Shown here: positions 32,903-40,848 of the stretch, in pieces
Layout: each line of letters begins with the position of its first letter
Position numbering within the stretch: position 1 is the first letter of the stretch
Source of the DNA: Pseudomonas vanderleydeniana
Lineage (GTDB): Bacteria > Pseudomonadota > Gammaproteobacteria > Pseudomonadales > Pseudomonadaceae
Direction of reading: 5' to 3'
Length of the DNA stretch: 64,000 nt
Assembly: GCF_014268755.2 (NCBI RefSeq)
Contig: NZ_CP077093.1
Location: forward strand, 6,384,501 to 6,448,500
Notes under the pieces: generated by a model
Database searches by the model: none
Seen by the model: only the letters and a program-made list of their open reading frames with translations
What the model was told of the DNA's origin: nothing
Translations under genes and position numbers: made by a program

Positions 32903-34201
32903 TCAGCGTGACCTAGCCATGCCCTGGCTGACCAGCCAGGCGCGGAACATCGGCTGCTGCGGGACGGGCACCCGCAGCAGCACTTCATCCAGCACCGTGC
33001 CGGCTTGCAGCGCCCGCACCAAAGGCGCCAGCTCCAACCCCTGCAAGTGCCAGATGCCCAGGGGCTGGTCGGCCGTCACCACCACCTCGACCGCCTCGAT
33101 CGAATCGCCACGGACCACCGCTGAAGACACCACGCGCATCTGCGCGAAATCCGCCGCCGCGTGCATCGGCTCGGCATCCGGCCAGGCTCTGCGGGTTCGC
33201 CAGAACGGCTGCTCGGCCCAGCGTTGCTCCAAGGCGTAGAAATCCCGACCGGTACGGGCGAAGCGCAGGAACAACTGCTCGACCCGCTGCTGGTGGAACC
33301 CTCGCGCCAGCTCGGCACGCTGTGGATAACGCAGCAGGGTGTTGATGACGGCCGGCGCCTGCAACGCCGAGGACAGCGACTGGAAAATGCCATTGCCGGA
33401 CAGCGGGTCCACCGCCATCGCCGCATCGCCAACCCGCAGCCAGTTGGGGCCGCTGACGTCATCGAGCACGATTGCCGTGCTGCTGCGAGCGTGCAACTCG
33501 GCCGGCTGCAATGCCTCGTCGCCAAACAGCTCGCGCACCAATGCCGATTCGCCACGCCGCCGTGCGCACCAGTGCGCCAGTTGCGCCTTGCCGGGCAGCT
33601 CGGCGGCGGCATCCAGGGTCAGTTGCCAGTAGCAACGACCATCGGCCAGCCGCGCCATCCAGGCCCAGCCGTCGGCCAGGCTCTGGATCGCCGAGGCGGG
33701 CCGACCGGGCTGCGCCTGCCAGCGGTTGAGCAGGCTGAGGGTTTCCGGACCACGCCGGCGCTTGCCGGCCAGCGGCGCCTGGCGCCCACGGGCCTCGACG
33801 AGGAATTCGCCGTGCAGGGTGTCGCCGTTGTCCAGTTGCACCCGGTGCCCATCGACCGAGGTCTCGACCGCGTTCACCCGCGCCTCGACCAGTTCGACGC
33901 CGGCGTCCAGCAGATCGACACGCAGCGCTCGGTCAAAGGCCGTGCGATCGATCAGGAACTCCTGATTGACCCCGCGCTCCTCGCCACTCCACTGCACCCG
34001 ACGCGGCGAAGCCGGGTTGGCACAGGCCACCGCTCGCACCAGGCCCGCCTGGCGCAAGCCATCCAGGACGCGCTGCGACACGCCCTCCACCGCCGCGAAG
34101 CGCCGCCAATCGCTGATCACCCGCACCGGATAACCCAGCCGCTTGAGCCCCAACGCGACGGCTGCGCCCGCCGGGCCGGCGCCCAGTACCAGGATGCTCA
34201 C
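32903..34201 (-). CDS. qhnG: FAD-dependent monooxygenase QhnG (tryptophan hydroxylation of the gamma subunit)
   Basis: 432 residues with an N-terminal GxGxxG flavin motif (LVLGAGPAGAAVALGL). The second FAD motif GDAAMAVDPLSGNGI places it in the group-A flavin hydroxylase/tryptophan halogenase-like family. In Paracoccus the homologue hydroxylates the CTQ tryptophan of QhnC; here the role is inferred from sequence and the complete qhn set. The start overlaps the end of qhnE by 4 nt (ATGA). Convergent with the aldehyde dehydrogenase. Confidence 0.9.
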   Translation of the reverse strand: MSILVLGAGPAGAAVALGLKRLGYPVRVISDWRRFAAVEGVSQRVLDGLRQAGLVRAVACANPASPRRVQWSGEERGVNQEFLIDRTAFDRALRVDLLDAGVELVEARVNAVETSVDGHRVQLDNGDTLHGEFLVEARGRQAPLAGKRRRGPETLSLLNRWQAQPGRPASAIQSLADGWAWMARLADGRCYWQLTLDAAAELPGKAQLAHWCARRRGESALVRELFGDEALQPAELHARSSTAIVLDDVSGPNWLRVGDAAMAVDPLSGNGIFQSLSSALQAPAVINTLLRYPQRAELARGFHQQRVEQLFLRFARTGRDFYALEQRWAEQPFWRTRRAWPDAEPMHAAADFAQMRVVSSAVVRGDSIEAVEVVVTADQPLGIWHLQGLELAPLVRALQAGTVLDEVLLRVPVPQQPMFRAWLVSQGMARSR

Positions 34202-34875
34202 GGCGCCACCCGACGGCGTTCCGGGCCGACGAAACTCGCGCCCTGGCGCAAATGGTCGATGACTGCCTGGCGGCCAGCCCCTGGCTCACGTTGCAGGAAG
34301 CCAACGATATGCCCGGCCAGTGCCGCGCAGGCGACACTGGCGCCGGCCATGCCGTTGCCCGCCCGCACCGAGGCACCGAATTCGGCCTGGGCGCTGTCCA
34401 GCCAGGACCACTGCCCCGCGGCACAACGGGCATCGCCGGTGATGCGCAGCACACCCGGGTAGGCTGCGGGGAACACCACCTCGCCCTGCGCCGGGCTGGA
34501 GGCACAGAGCACAATGCCCGCCTCATGCGCGGCGGCGCAGGCCTGTCGAAGCACTGGCCGATCCTGGCGTAAACCGAGGCTGAGGCTGATCAGCGCCACG
34601 TCCTGCCCGATCAGCCAGTGGATGGCGGCAGCCACTTGAATGGCACTGGTCTGCCCGCGACGGCCGAACACCTGGGCCAGGCACAGGCGCGCCGTGCCGG
34701 CCTCGGCCATCAGGTGGCTGATCATGGTCGCGCCGTGGCCGAGGCTGTCGGTGTGCAACGGCCCCTGCCGAAGCTGCTCATCCTCCAACCAGAAACGCTG
34801 CCCCGCGTGGATCAGCGACGCCTGCTCCGAGGCGTGCCCGCTATCGACCAGCCCGACCAGCAGGTCATTGGCCAT
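34198..34875 (-). CDS. qhnE: Subtilisin-like leader protease QhnE
   Basis: Short S8 serine protease of 225 residues without signal peptide, so cytoplasmic. The catalytic triad is visible: Asp11 in GLVDSG, His47 in GHGATM and Ser180 in NGMAGASVA. In the characterised system QhnE removes the 28-residue leader of QhnC. It is much shorter than secreted subtilisins, as expected for a dedicated processing enzyme. The start overlaps qhnF by 11 nt. Confidence 0.9.
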   Translation of the reverse strand: MANDLLVGLVDSGHASEQASLIHAGQRFWLEDEQLRQGPLHTDSLGHGATMISHLMAEAGTARLCLAQVFGRRGQTSAIQVAAAIHWLIGQDVALISLSLGLRQDRPVLRQACAAAHEAGIVLCASSPAQGEVVFPAAYPGVLRITGDARCAAGQWSWLDSAQAEFGASVRAGNGMAGASVACAALAGHIVGFLQREPGAGRQAVIDHLRQGASFVGPERRRVAP

Positions 34876-36598
34876 GCTTCAGCACCTCTTCACCCAACGG
34901 CCTGAGCTGCCCGTCCGCCAGGTGCAGGCGCAGGTCGGCCTGCATCAGCGTCGAGGCCCGGTGACTGATCAGGATACGGGTTCGCCCGGCAAACAGCCGG
35001 TCGATGGCACTGATCACTTCGCGCTCGGTGGCTTCGTCCACCGCCGAAGTCGCTTCGTCCAGCACCAGAATCAGTGGGTCCTGCAGCAGGGCCCGGGCGA
35101 TCGCGATCCGCTGCCGCTGGCCGCCGGACAACTGCTGGCCGCGCTCGCCGAGCTGGCTGTCGAGGCCTTGCGGCAGGCCGTCGATCAGGCTGTCCAGTTG
35201 CGCCAACTGCGCCACTTGCCGGATCGCCTCACGACTGGCGTGCGGTGCCGAATAGGCCAGGTTGTCGGCCAGGCTGCCGCGAAACAGCACGATGTCCTGG
35301 CTGACCACGGCGATACGCCGGCGCAACTCGGCCAGGTCCAGTTCGCGCAGGTCGCAGCCGTCCAGGTGGATGCGTCCCTGGCTGGGGTCATAGAAACGTT
35401 GCAGCAGGTCGATCAGGGTCGACTTGCCGACACCCGAGGCGCCGCTGATGGCGACCTTGAGCCCGCCGGCGACCCGCAGGTCGACACCGCGCAACACCGC
35501 CTCGGCGCGCTCGGCATGGGCGAACCAGACACCGTCGAGCCGCAGCTCGCCGCGTCCCTCCGGCAGCGGCATCGGCTGCGCCACCTGGCTGACCTCGGCC
35601 GGTTCGTTCTTCAGTTCCATCACGCGTCCGAGGCTGACGCTCATCCGCTGCATCGCCACATAGATACCGAGCAGACTCTGCACCGGGCCAACAGCCATGC
35701 CCAGGTAAGTGGAGAAGGCGATCAGCGAGCCGAGTTGCCAGCTGCCCTGCACCACCCAGTAACCACCGATCATGAAGGCGCTGGCACGCGACAGCGACGT
35801 CAGCGTGCCGGGCACCGCGTTGGTGAAAAACTCGGTGACCTGCAACTTCAGCAACTGGTGCAGATAGCCCTGCCCCAACCCGTGCAGCCGCTGCGCCTCG
35901 CGCGACTGCTGGCCGGCGGCCTGGATGAATTTCATCGCCGGCAGGGTTTCGACCAGGAACGACGACAGGTCCGCCGAACGCTCGCGCAAGCCGCGGGCAT
36001 CACGCTCGACCTTGCGCCGCATCCAGCGCAGCCACAGCACCTCGAAGGGAATCAGCACCGCCAGCAGCAGCGACAGTTGCCAGGACAGCGCCAGCATCAG
36101 CGCGATCGCCCCGGCCAGGCCGATCACCGCGGACACAGCGCCAAACAGCGAGTCGACGGCGAATCGCTGGATTTCGGCAATGTCGCCATCCAGGCGCGAC
36201 ATCAGGTCACCGATGCGCCGTCGCCCGTAGAAGGCCGGCGACAGGGTTTGCAGGTGGCCGTAGAGATCGTCACGCAGGGCGAACAGGATGCGCCCGGACA
36301 ACCGCGTGTGCAGGTAGCGATTGATGCCGCCCAGCAGCGTGCCGAGGATGCCGACCAGGATCATCGCCACGGCCACCTGCACCAGCCGCGGGAAGTCCCG
36401 GGCCAGCAGGCCGTCGTCGATCAGCGTCTTGGTCAGCCAGGGTTGCGCCAGCACCAGCAGCGAGGCGCACAGCGACAAACCCAGCAACGCCGCCACGGCA
36501 CGCAAATGCGGGCGCACGAAACCGTACAGCCAGGCCAGTGCCTGGCGCAGCAGCGCCGGGTTGTGGGTGTCGACCAGCCGAGCCAGCAGCGCGATCAT
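34865..36598 (-). CDS. qhnF: ABC transporter QhnF (export of the gamma subunit)
   Basis: Half-transporter of 577 residues: six membrane spans in the first 320 residues, then an ATPase domain. The ATPase has Walker A SGASGVGKST, signature LSGGQRQRIAIARAL and Walker B LILVLDEATSAVD. It resembles MsbA/lipid-type exporters. Its place in the qhn set indicates export of the crosslinked gamma subunit to the periplasm. Its ATG shares one base with the stop codon of the regulator upstream, and it overlaps qhnE, so regulator-F-E-G form one transcript. Confidence 0.9.
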   Translation of the reverse strand: MIALLARLVDTHNPALLRQALAWLYGFVRPHLRAVAALLGLSLCASLLVLAQPWLTKTLIDDGLLARDFPRLVQVAVAMILVGILGTLLGGINRYLHTRLSGRILFALRDDLYGHLQTLSPAFYGRRRIGDLMSRLDGDIAEIQRFAVDSLFGAVSAVIGLAGAIALMLALSWQLSLLLAVLIPFEVLWLRWMRRKVERDARGLRERSADLSSFLVETLPAMKFIQAAGQQSREAQRLHGLGQGYLHQLLKLQVTEFFTNAVPGTLTSLSRASAFMIGGYWVVQGSWQLGSLIAFSTYLGMAVGPVQSLLGIYVAMQRMSVSLGRVMELKNEPAEVSQVAQPMPLPEGRGELRLDGVWFAHAERAEAVLRGVDLRVAGGLKVAISGASGVGKSTLIDLLQRFYDPSQGRIHLDGCDLRELDLAELRRRIAVVSQDIVLFRGSLADNLAYSAPHASREAIRQVAQLAQLDSLIDGLPQGLDSQLGERGQQLSGGQRQRIAIARALLQDPLILVLDEATSAVDEATEREVISAIDRLFAGRTRILISHRASTLMQADLRLHLADGQLRPLGEEVLKHGQ

Positions 36599-38499
36599 CA
36601 GGTACGCAGTTGCTTGAGCTTGCGGTACAGGGTGGCCCGGCTGATGCCCACGGCATCCGCCGCCGCCGAGACATTGCCCTGGTGCCGCTCCAGCGCCGCA
36701 CGGATCAGTTCCAGCTCGGTCTCGCGCACACTGCCGGGCTGGCGGCAGTTGGCGGTGAGTTCGTCGAGCAGGCTGTCAGTCAGGTGATCCAGGCCGAGCA
36801 CGGTTTCATCGGCCTCGCGCATGGCCAGGGCCGAGCGCAGCACCATTTCCAGTTGGCGGATGTTGCCGGGCCAGTCATAGCCGGCGAACAGTTCGGCGAG
36901 GTCCTTGTCCAGGCTCACCTGGGCGGCACCAAGCTTTTCCAGCACCAGGGCGATCATCCCGCCCAGTTCGCCGCGCTCGCGCAGCGCCGGCAGGCGCAGG
37001 CTGACGCCGTTGACCCGGTAGTAGAGGTCTTCACGGAAGCTCCTGTCCTGCACCAGCCGCTTGAGGTCGCGGTGAGTGGCACAGATCACGGCGATGTCGA
37101 TGTCCTGTTCTTCGCCAGCGCCCAGCGGCGCCACCTTGCGCTCCTGCAGCACACGCAGCAGGCGCGCCTGCAAGGTCAGCGGCATGTCGCCGATTTCGTC
37201 GAGGAACAACGTGCCACCGTGGGCCTGCATCAGCCGGCCGACCATGCCGCCCTTGCGCGAGCCGGTGAAGGCGCCGTCGCGATAGCCGAACAGTTCGGAC
37301 TCGATCAGCCCTTCGGGAATCGCCGCGCAGTTGACGGCCACGAACGGCTTGTCGGCCCGCCCGCTGGCCTGGTGCAGGGCACGGGCCACGACTTCCTTGC
37401 CGGTGCCGGTCTCGCCCAGCAGCAACACTGGCAGTTCGCCGGCCAGGCCCTTGCTGGCCATGTTCAGGCTACGGGCGAAGCGGCTGTCGCCGGCAGCCAG
37501 GTCTTCCAGCAGGTTGGCCTTGGGTGGCGCACTGCGCGTCGGCTGCACACCGAGCAGGCTGGTGGTGCGAGGGACCTGCAGGGCCCGGAAGTAGAACTCG
37601 CCCTTGGCGGTTTGCACGCTGCTGACACCACCCTGCAACAGGCGGGCGATGAATTGCTGTGAGCGGCTGCCCAGCAGATCGCTGCTGCGCCGGCCGAGCA
37701 GTTTCTCCCGACTGATTTCCAGCAGGTCGCAGGCCTGCTGGTTGGCCGCCAACACCTCGCCGTCCAGGCTCAGCGCCAGCAGGCCGTGCCAGGCGGAGCC
37801 GAGATACTGCGCACGGGAATGGAAGGCCAGCACCAGGTGCTCGGGGTAGCAGCGGGCGAACAGCCGGCTTTCGATATTGCTGGCGGCCAGCAGCAGGGTC
37901 GCCAGGTTGTCCTGCGGCTGGCTCATCACGCCGTCGCGGGTCACGTCGAGCACGCCGATCACCTGGCCCGACGGATCGCGGATCGGCACCGAGGTGCAGG
38001 AGAATCGGCTGAGGCGGTCCAGGTAGTGTTCGCCGCAGTTGATCAGCGTCGGCTTGCCTTCCAGCACCGCCGTGCCCAGCGCGTTGGTGCCCCGCAGCGA
38101 CTCGCTCCAGCAACTGCCGGGGCGCAGGTCGTTGAGGCCGAAGTCTTTCAACAGGTGCGTCTGGCCTTCGAGAGCGAGAATGTTGGCCTGGGCGTCGCCG
38201 AGGATCACCAGCCCGGCCTTGCCCTGCTGGCTGACCAGGTACTCCAGCTCCGGCGTCGCCGCATCGATGAGCAGGCGGTTGCTGTCGAGCAGCAACGACA
38301 GGTCGCCGTACTGGTTGTGACAGGACGGCTCATGCTCCAGGCAACTGAGCCCGTGCCCAAGACTACGGCGCCAGGACGCGTGGATTTCGTCGCGCAGCAG
38401 ACCGTTGGGCACCTCGCCCTCGTGTAGCAATTTGAGACGCGCCTGTCTCGTTTCGTGCCATGGGTCGGTAGCCGTTGTTATTTGAATATGCCGTGCCAT
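36598..38499 (-). CDS. Sigma-54 dependent activator of the amine locus (AcoR type)
   Basis: 633 residues. An N-terminal GAF-like sensor (about 60-220) and a PAS-like middle region precede the AAA+ domain: Walker A LLGETGTGKE near 365, the sigma-54 contact loop reading GAFTGS, and Walker [13 protein letters not shown] Fis-type helix-turn-helix lies at the C terminus (GNVSAAADAVGISRATLYRKLKQL in parts). It should act on the -24/-12 promoters at 31090 and 31355. Start ATG at 38497-38499 with GGGAG upstream. The Paracoccus qhn locus uses an AraC-type regulator instead, so control differs here. Confidence 0.9.
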   Translation of the reverse strand: MARHIQITTATDPWHETRQARLKLLHEGEVPNGLLRDEIHASWRRSLGHGLSCLEHEPSCHNQYGDLSLLLDSNRLLIDAATPELEYLVSQQGKAGLVILGDAQANILALEGQTHLLKDFGLNDLRPGSCWSESLRGTNALGTAVLEGKPTLINCGEHYLDRLSRFSCTSVPIRDPSGQVIGVLDVTRDGVMSQPQDNLATLLLAASNIESRLFARCYPEHLVLAFHSRAQYLGSAWHGLLALSLDGEVLAANQQACDLLEISREKLLGRRSSDLLGSRSQQFIARLLQGGVSSVQTAKGEFYFRALQVPRTTSLLGVQPTRSAPPKANLLEDLAAGDSRFARSLNMASKGLAGELPVLLLGETGTGKEVVARALHQASGRADKPFVAVNCAAIPEGLIESELFGYRDGAFTGSRKGGMVGRLMQAHGGTLFLDEIGDMPLTLQARLLRVLQERKVAPLGAGEEQDIDIAVICATHRDLKRLVQDRSFREDLYYRVNGVSLRLPALRERGELGGMIALVLEKLGAAQVSLDKDLAELFAGYDWPGNIRQLEMVLRSALAMREADETVLGLDHLTDSLLDELTANCRQPGSVRETELELIRAALERHQGNVSAAADAVGISRATLYRKLKQLRT

Positions 38500-38783
38500 G
38501 TTCGCTCCCGCCAGAATCCGTACATCATCGCCAGCCCGGCTGGCCGTAGCCCTGACGATGCCGCCGCCGCTGCCGGTTGTCCAGTTCCACGACACCGGCA
38601 GCGGATGGCTGGCAATGCTTGAGCAAACCCCGTGCCGGCTGACGGGAAACCGGCGTCAGCCAACGGGCGATCACCCGCAAAAAAGTTACCCAACGGTAGG
38701 CGGTACAGTCACCGAACCGTTACGCAATAGTGGCATAATGCGCCGCGCCCACGGGGTCCCCGGAACACATCGGTCAAACATCC

Positions 38784-39248
38784 ATGAAGCACAATCCAGC
38801 ACAGTCGGGTTTCACCCTGGTGGAACTGATGGTCAGCGTCGTCGTGGTCGCCATCCTGGCCGCCATCGCGGTTCCGGCCTACAGCAGCTACGTCAACAAG
38901 AGCACGATCAAGGCGGCTCAGTCCGACCTGGTGGCCTTGAGCCTGAACCTGGAAAACACCTATCAGAAACAACTGGTGTATCCGACCGCCACAGCCAGTG
39001 GTAGCACCCAGATACAGTGCGTACTGACAGGCAACCCATCGTCCTGTACCAGCAACCCGTCTTCGGGCTGGCAGCCTAGCCAGTCGAGCAAGTTCAACTA
39101 CTCGCTCAGTTCCACTTCGACCACCTACACCGTGACCGCGACCGGCAACGGCGGTGCGCTCAACGGTTGCACCATCAGCCTGGACCAGAGCAACAGCCGA
39201 AGCATCAGCTCATGTGACCCTTACAACAGTAGTAATGGCTGGTTGTAA
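38784..39248 (+). CDS. pilE: Type IV pilin-like protein (PilE family)
   Basis: 154 residues. The prepilin leader MKHNPAQSG is cut before FTLVELMVSVVVVAI, with the conserved Glu at mature position 5. The C-terminal part is rich in Ser and Thr and has four cysteines after residue 70, possibly two disulfides. As first gene of a five-gene overlapping minor-pilin set it is probably a PilE-like minor pilin. Its stop overlaps the next start. No strong ribosome site is visible. Confidence 0.85.
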   Translation: MKHNPAQSGFTLVELMVSVVVVAILAAIAVPAYSSYVNKSTIKAAQSDLVALSLNLENTYQKQLVYPTATASGSTQIQCVLTGNPSSCTSNPSSGWQPSQSSKFNYSLSSTSTTYTVTATGNGGALNGCTISLDQSNSRSISSCDPYNSSNGWL

Positions 39249-39712
39249 TGCGCTGCCGCGGATTCACCCTCATCGAATTGATGATCACCATCACCCTGCT
39301 CGGCCTCATCTTGTTCGTGGGCGTACCCCTGACCCAGTCCTGGACCAACAGCAGCTACCAGCGCGATGCCGCCGGGCTGCTCAAGCAGGGGATCAGCCGG
39401 GCCAAGGCGACGGCGCTGCGCAACCAGGGCGCCGTGCAGGACAACGCACCTGCCGCCGTACTCTGCCGCTCCGGGCAAAGCCTGAAGCTGTTCAGCCTCA
39501 ACACCGGGCAGTCCATCGACTGCACCGCAACCAGCCAGCCACTCTGGAGCACACCGATTCCGGCCGTCGCGGGGATCAAGGTCGCGGGTGTCGACATGGC
39601 CTGTGTCGCCTTCAGCAACCGCGGCCTGGCGGTCAGCGGCAGCACCTGCACCACCGGCACACTGCAGGTCACGGCGGGCAGCGAGAGTTCAGTCGATGTC
39701 CCGCTCATATAA
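39248..39712 (+). CDS. Minor pilin of the FimT/FimU (GspH) type
   Basis: 154 residues. A very short leader MRCRG precedes FTLIELMITITLLGL with Glu5. The GspH/FimT-like region continues with SYQRDAAGLLKQGISRAKATALRNQGAV (in parts), followed by a C-terminal beta domain. The start overlaps the preceding gene by one base and its end overlaps the next gene by 17 nt. FimU-type proteins belong to the initiation complex at the pilus tip. Confidence 0.88.
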   Translation: MRCRGFTLIELMITITLLGLILFVGVPLTQSWTNSSYQRDAAGLLKQGISRAKATALRNQGAVQDNAPAAVLCRSGQSLKLFSLNTGQSIDCTATSQPLWSTPIPAVAGIKVAGVDMACVAFSNRGLAVSGSTCTTGTLQVTAGSESSVDVPLI

Positions 39713-40103
39713 ATTGCCGGCGCGCCAACGCGGCGATGTCTTGCTCGAATCATTGATCGGCATCCTGCTGATGTCGACCATCGGCCTGGGCATCACCTAT
39801 GCCTCGTCGCGGGCGGCGGTCAGCCAGCGCGACATGAAGTTGCAGAACATCGTGGTCAACCAGATGCGCAGCCTGCTGGAGCAGAATGGTGCGCTGCTGT
39901 GCTCGAAAAGTTCGATCACCATCTCCATCCCGACTCAGACTGACCCCTTACCGATCACTGCCACCTGCACCAGCGCATCGGCCGTCACCGTCGGCACCAG
40001 CACGATCACCGGCGGCACGCCGCAAAGCTCGGTGGTGCTCACCACCCGTTCCCAGGACAGCAGCCTGTTTGGCGGCGTCATTCGGGTCGGAGACGAATCT
40101 TGA
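39696..40103 (+). CDS. pilV: Minor pilin PilV-like
   Basis: 135 residues from the ATG at 39696. The leader ends QRG and the mature chain starts DVLLESLIGILLMSTIG, with Glu5 present but Asp in place of the usual Phe at position 1. It is shorter than typical PilV. It overlaps FimT-like upstream and PilW-like downstream. An earlier in-frame start within the FimT-like gene was rejected because it places 36 unrelated residues before the leader. Confidence 0.82.
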   Translation: MSRSYKLPARQRGDVLLESLIGILLMSTIGLGITYASSRAAVSQRDMKLQNIVVNQMRSLLEQNGALLCSKSSITISIPTQTDPLPITATCTSASAVTVGTSTITGGTPQSSVVLTTRSQDSSLFGGVIRVGDES

Positions 40104-40837
40104 ACCGCCCGCAGCGCGGCTTCACGCTGATCAGCCTGCTCGTCGGCACGACCATTTCCCTGATCAGCATCCTGGCCATGCTCGCGCTGTACAAGAACGT
40201 GGTCTACAACTCGCTGGCGTCGGTCCAGAGTTCCCGCCAGGACGGCCAGGTGGCCTCGGCGCTGATCACCGCACAGCGCGAGCTGATGAACGCCGGATTC
40301 TGGAGCGGCAGCGCCACGGCGCGGGCCACCTCCGACATCGACAACAATTTCATCCTGCTGTCCGGCGCGCTGCTGAGCAACGGTACCCTGACCGGTACCG
40401 CCACCGCCCAGACCAGCTTCCCGACCCTGACCAGCACGGCACCGAACGGCATCAGCGGCAACGCGATCGTCTGGTCCTACCAGACCAGCTCCACCGCGAC
40501 CGCCAGTTGCGCCGGCTTGCTGATCAGCAACGGCGCCCTGCTCAGCCTCAAGGCGGCGGTCAGTTGCACCCAGGCGTCGACGCAATGGGGCAGCACCACC
40601 TGGACCAGCACCACGCTGATCGAAAGCGGCCAGGGCAATGCATCACTGGCGGTCGGTTTCGCCACCTGCTGGCCCTACGGCCGGACCACCGACACCACCA
40701 ATACCGCGTATCGGTTGCAAGTCAGCCTCACGGCCAACAACAGCACGCTCGATCCCAACAGCACCGACCCACAGCCGGCGTATGTGAAAAGCAAGGCGAC
40801 GGCCTGCCTGATCAACTTCGAAAAACCCACTTCCTGA
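40100..40837 (+). CDS. pilW: Minor pilin PilW-like
   Basis: 245 residues, TTG start overlapping the PilV stop by 4 nt. The leader ends QRG and the mature chain begins FTLISLLVGTTISLI: position 5 is Ser instead of the near-universal Glu. A long Ser/Thr-rich domain follows. PilW proteins normally keep Glu5, so this is unusual. The gene order (E, FimT, V, W, X) supports the assignment. Confidence 0.82.
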   Translation: MNRPQRGFTLISLLVGTTISLISILAMLALYKNVVYNSLASVQSSRQDGQVASALITAQRELMNAGFWSGSATARATSDIDNNFILLSGALLSNGTLTGTATAQTSFPTLTSTAPNGISGNAIVWSYQTSSTATASCAGLLISNGALLSLKAAVSCTQASTQWGSTTWTSTTLIESGQGNASLAVGFATCWPYGRTTDTTNTAYRLQVSLTANNSTLDPNSTDPQPAYVKSKATACLINFEKPTS

Positions 40838-40848
40838 CCGAGCGCCCG

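Noticed and set aside
39886..40848. Upstream extension of the large PilX-like frame
   Set aside because: It overlaps the PilV- and PilW-like genes in another frame. The prepilin leader starts at 40849.
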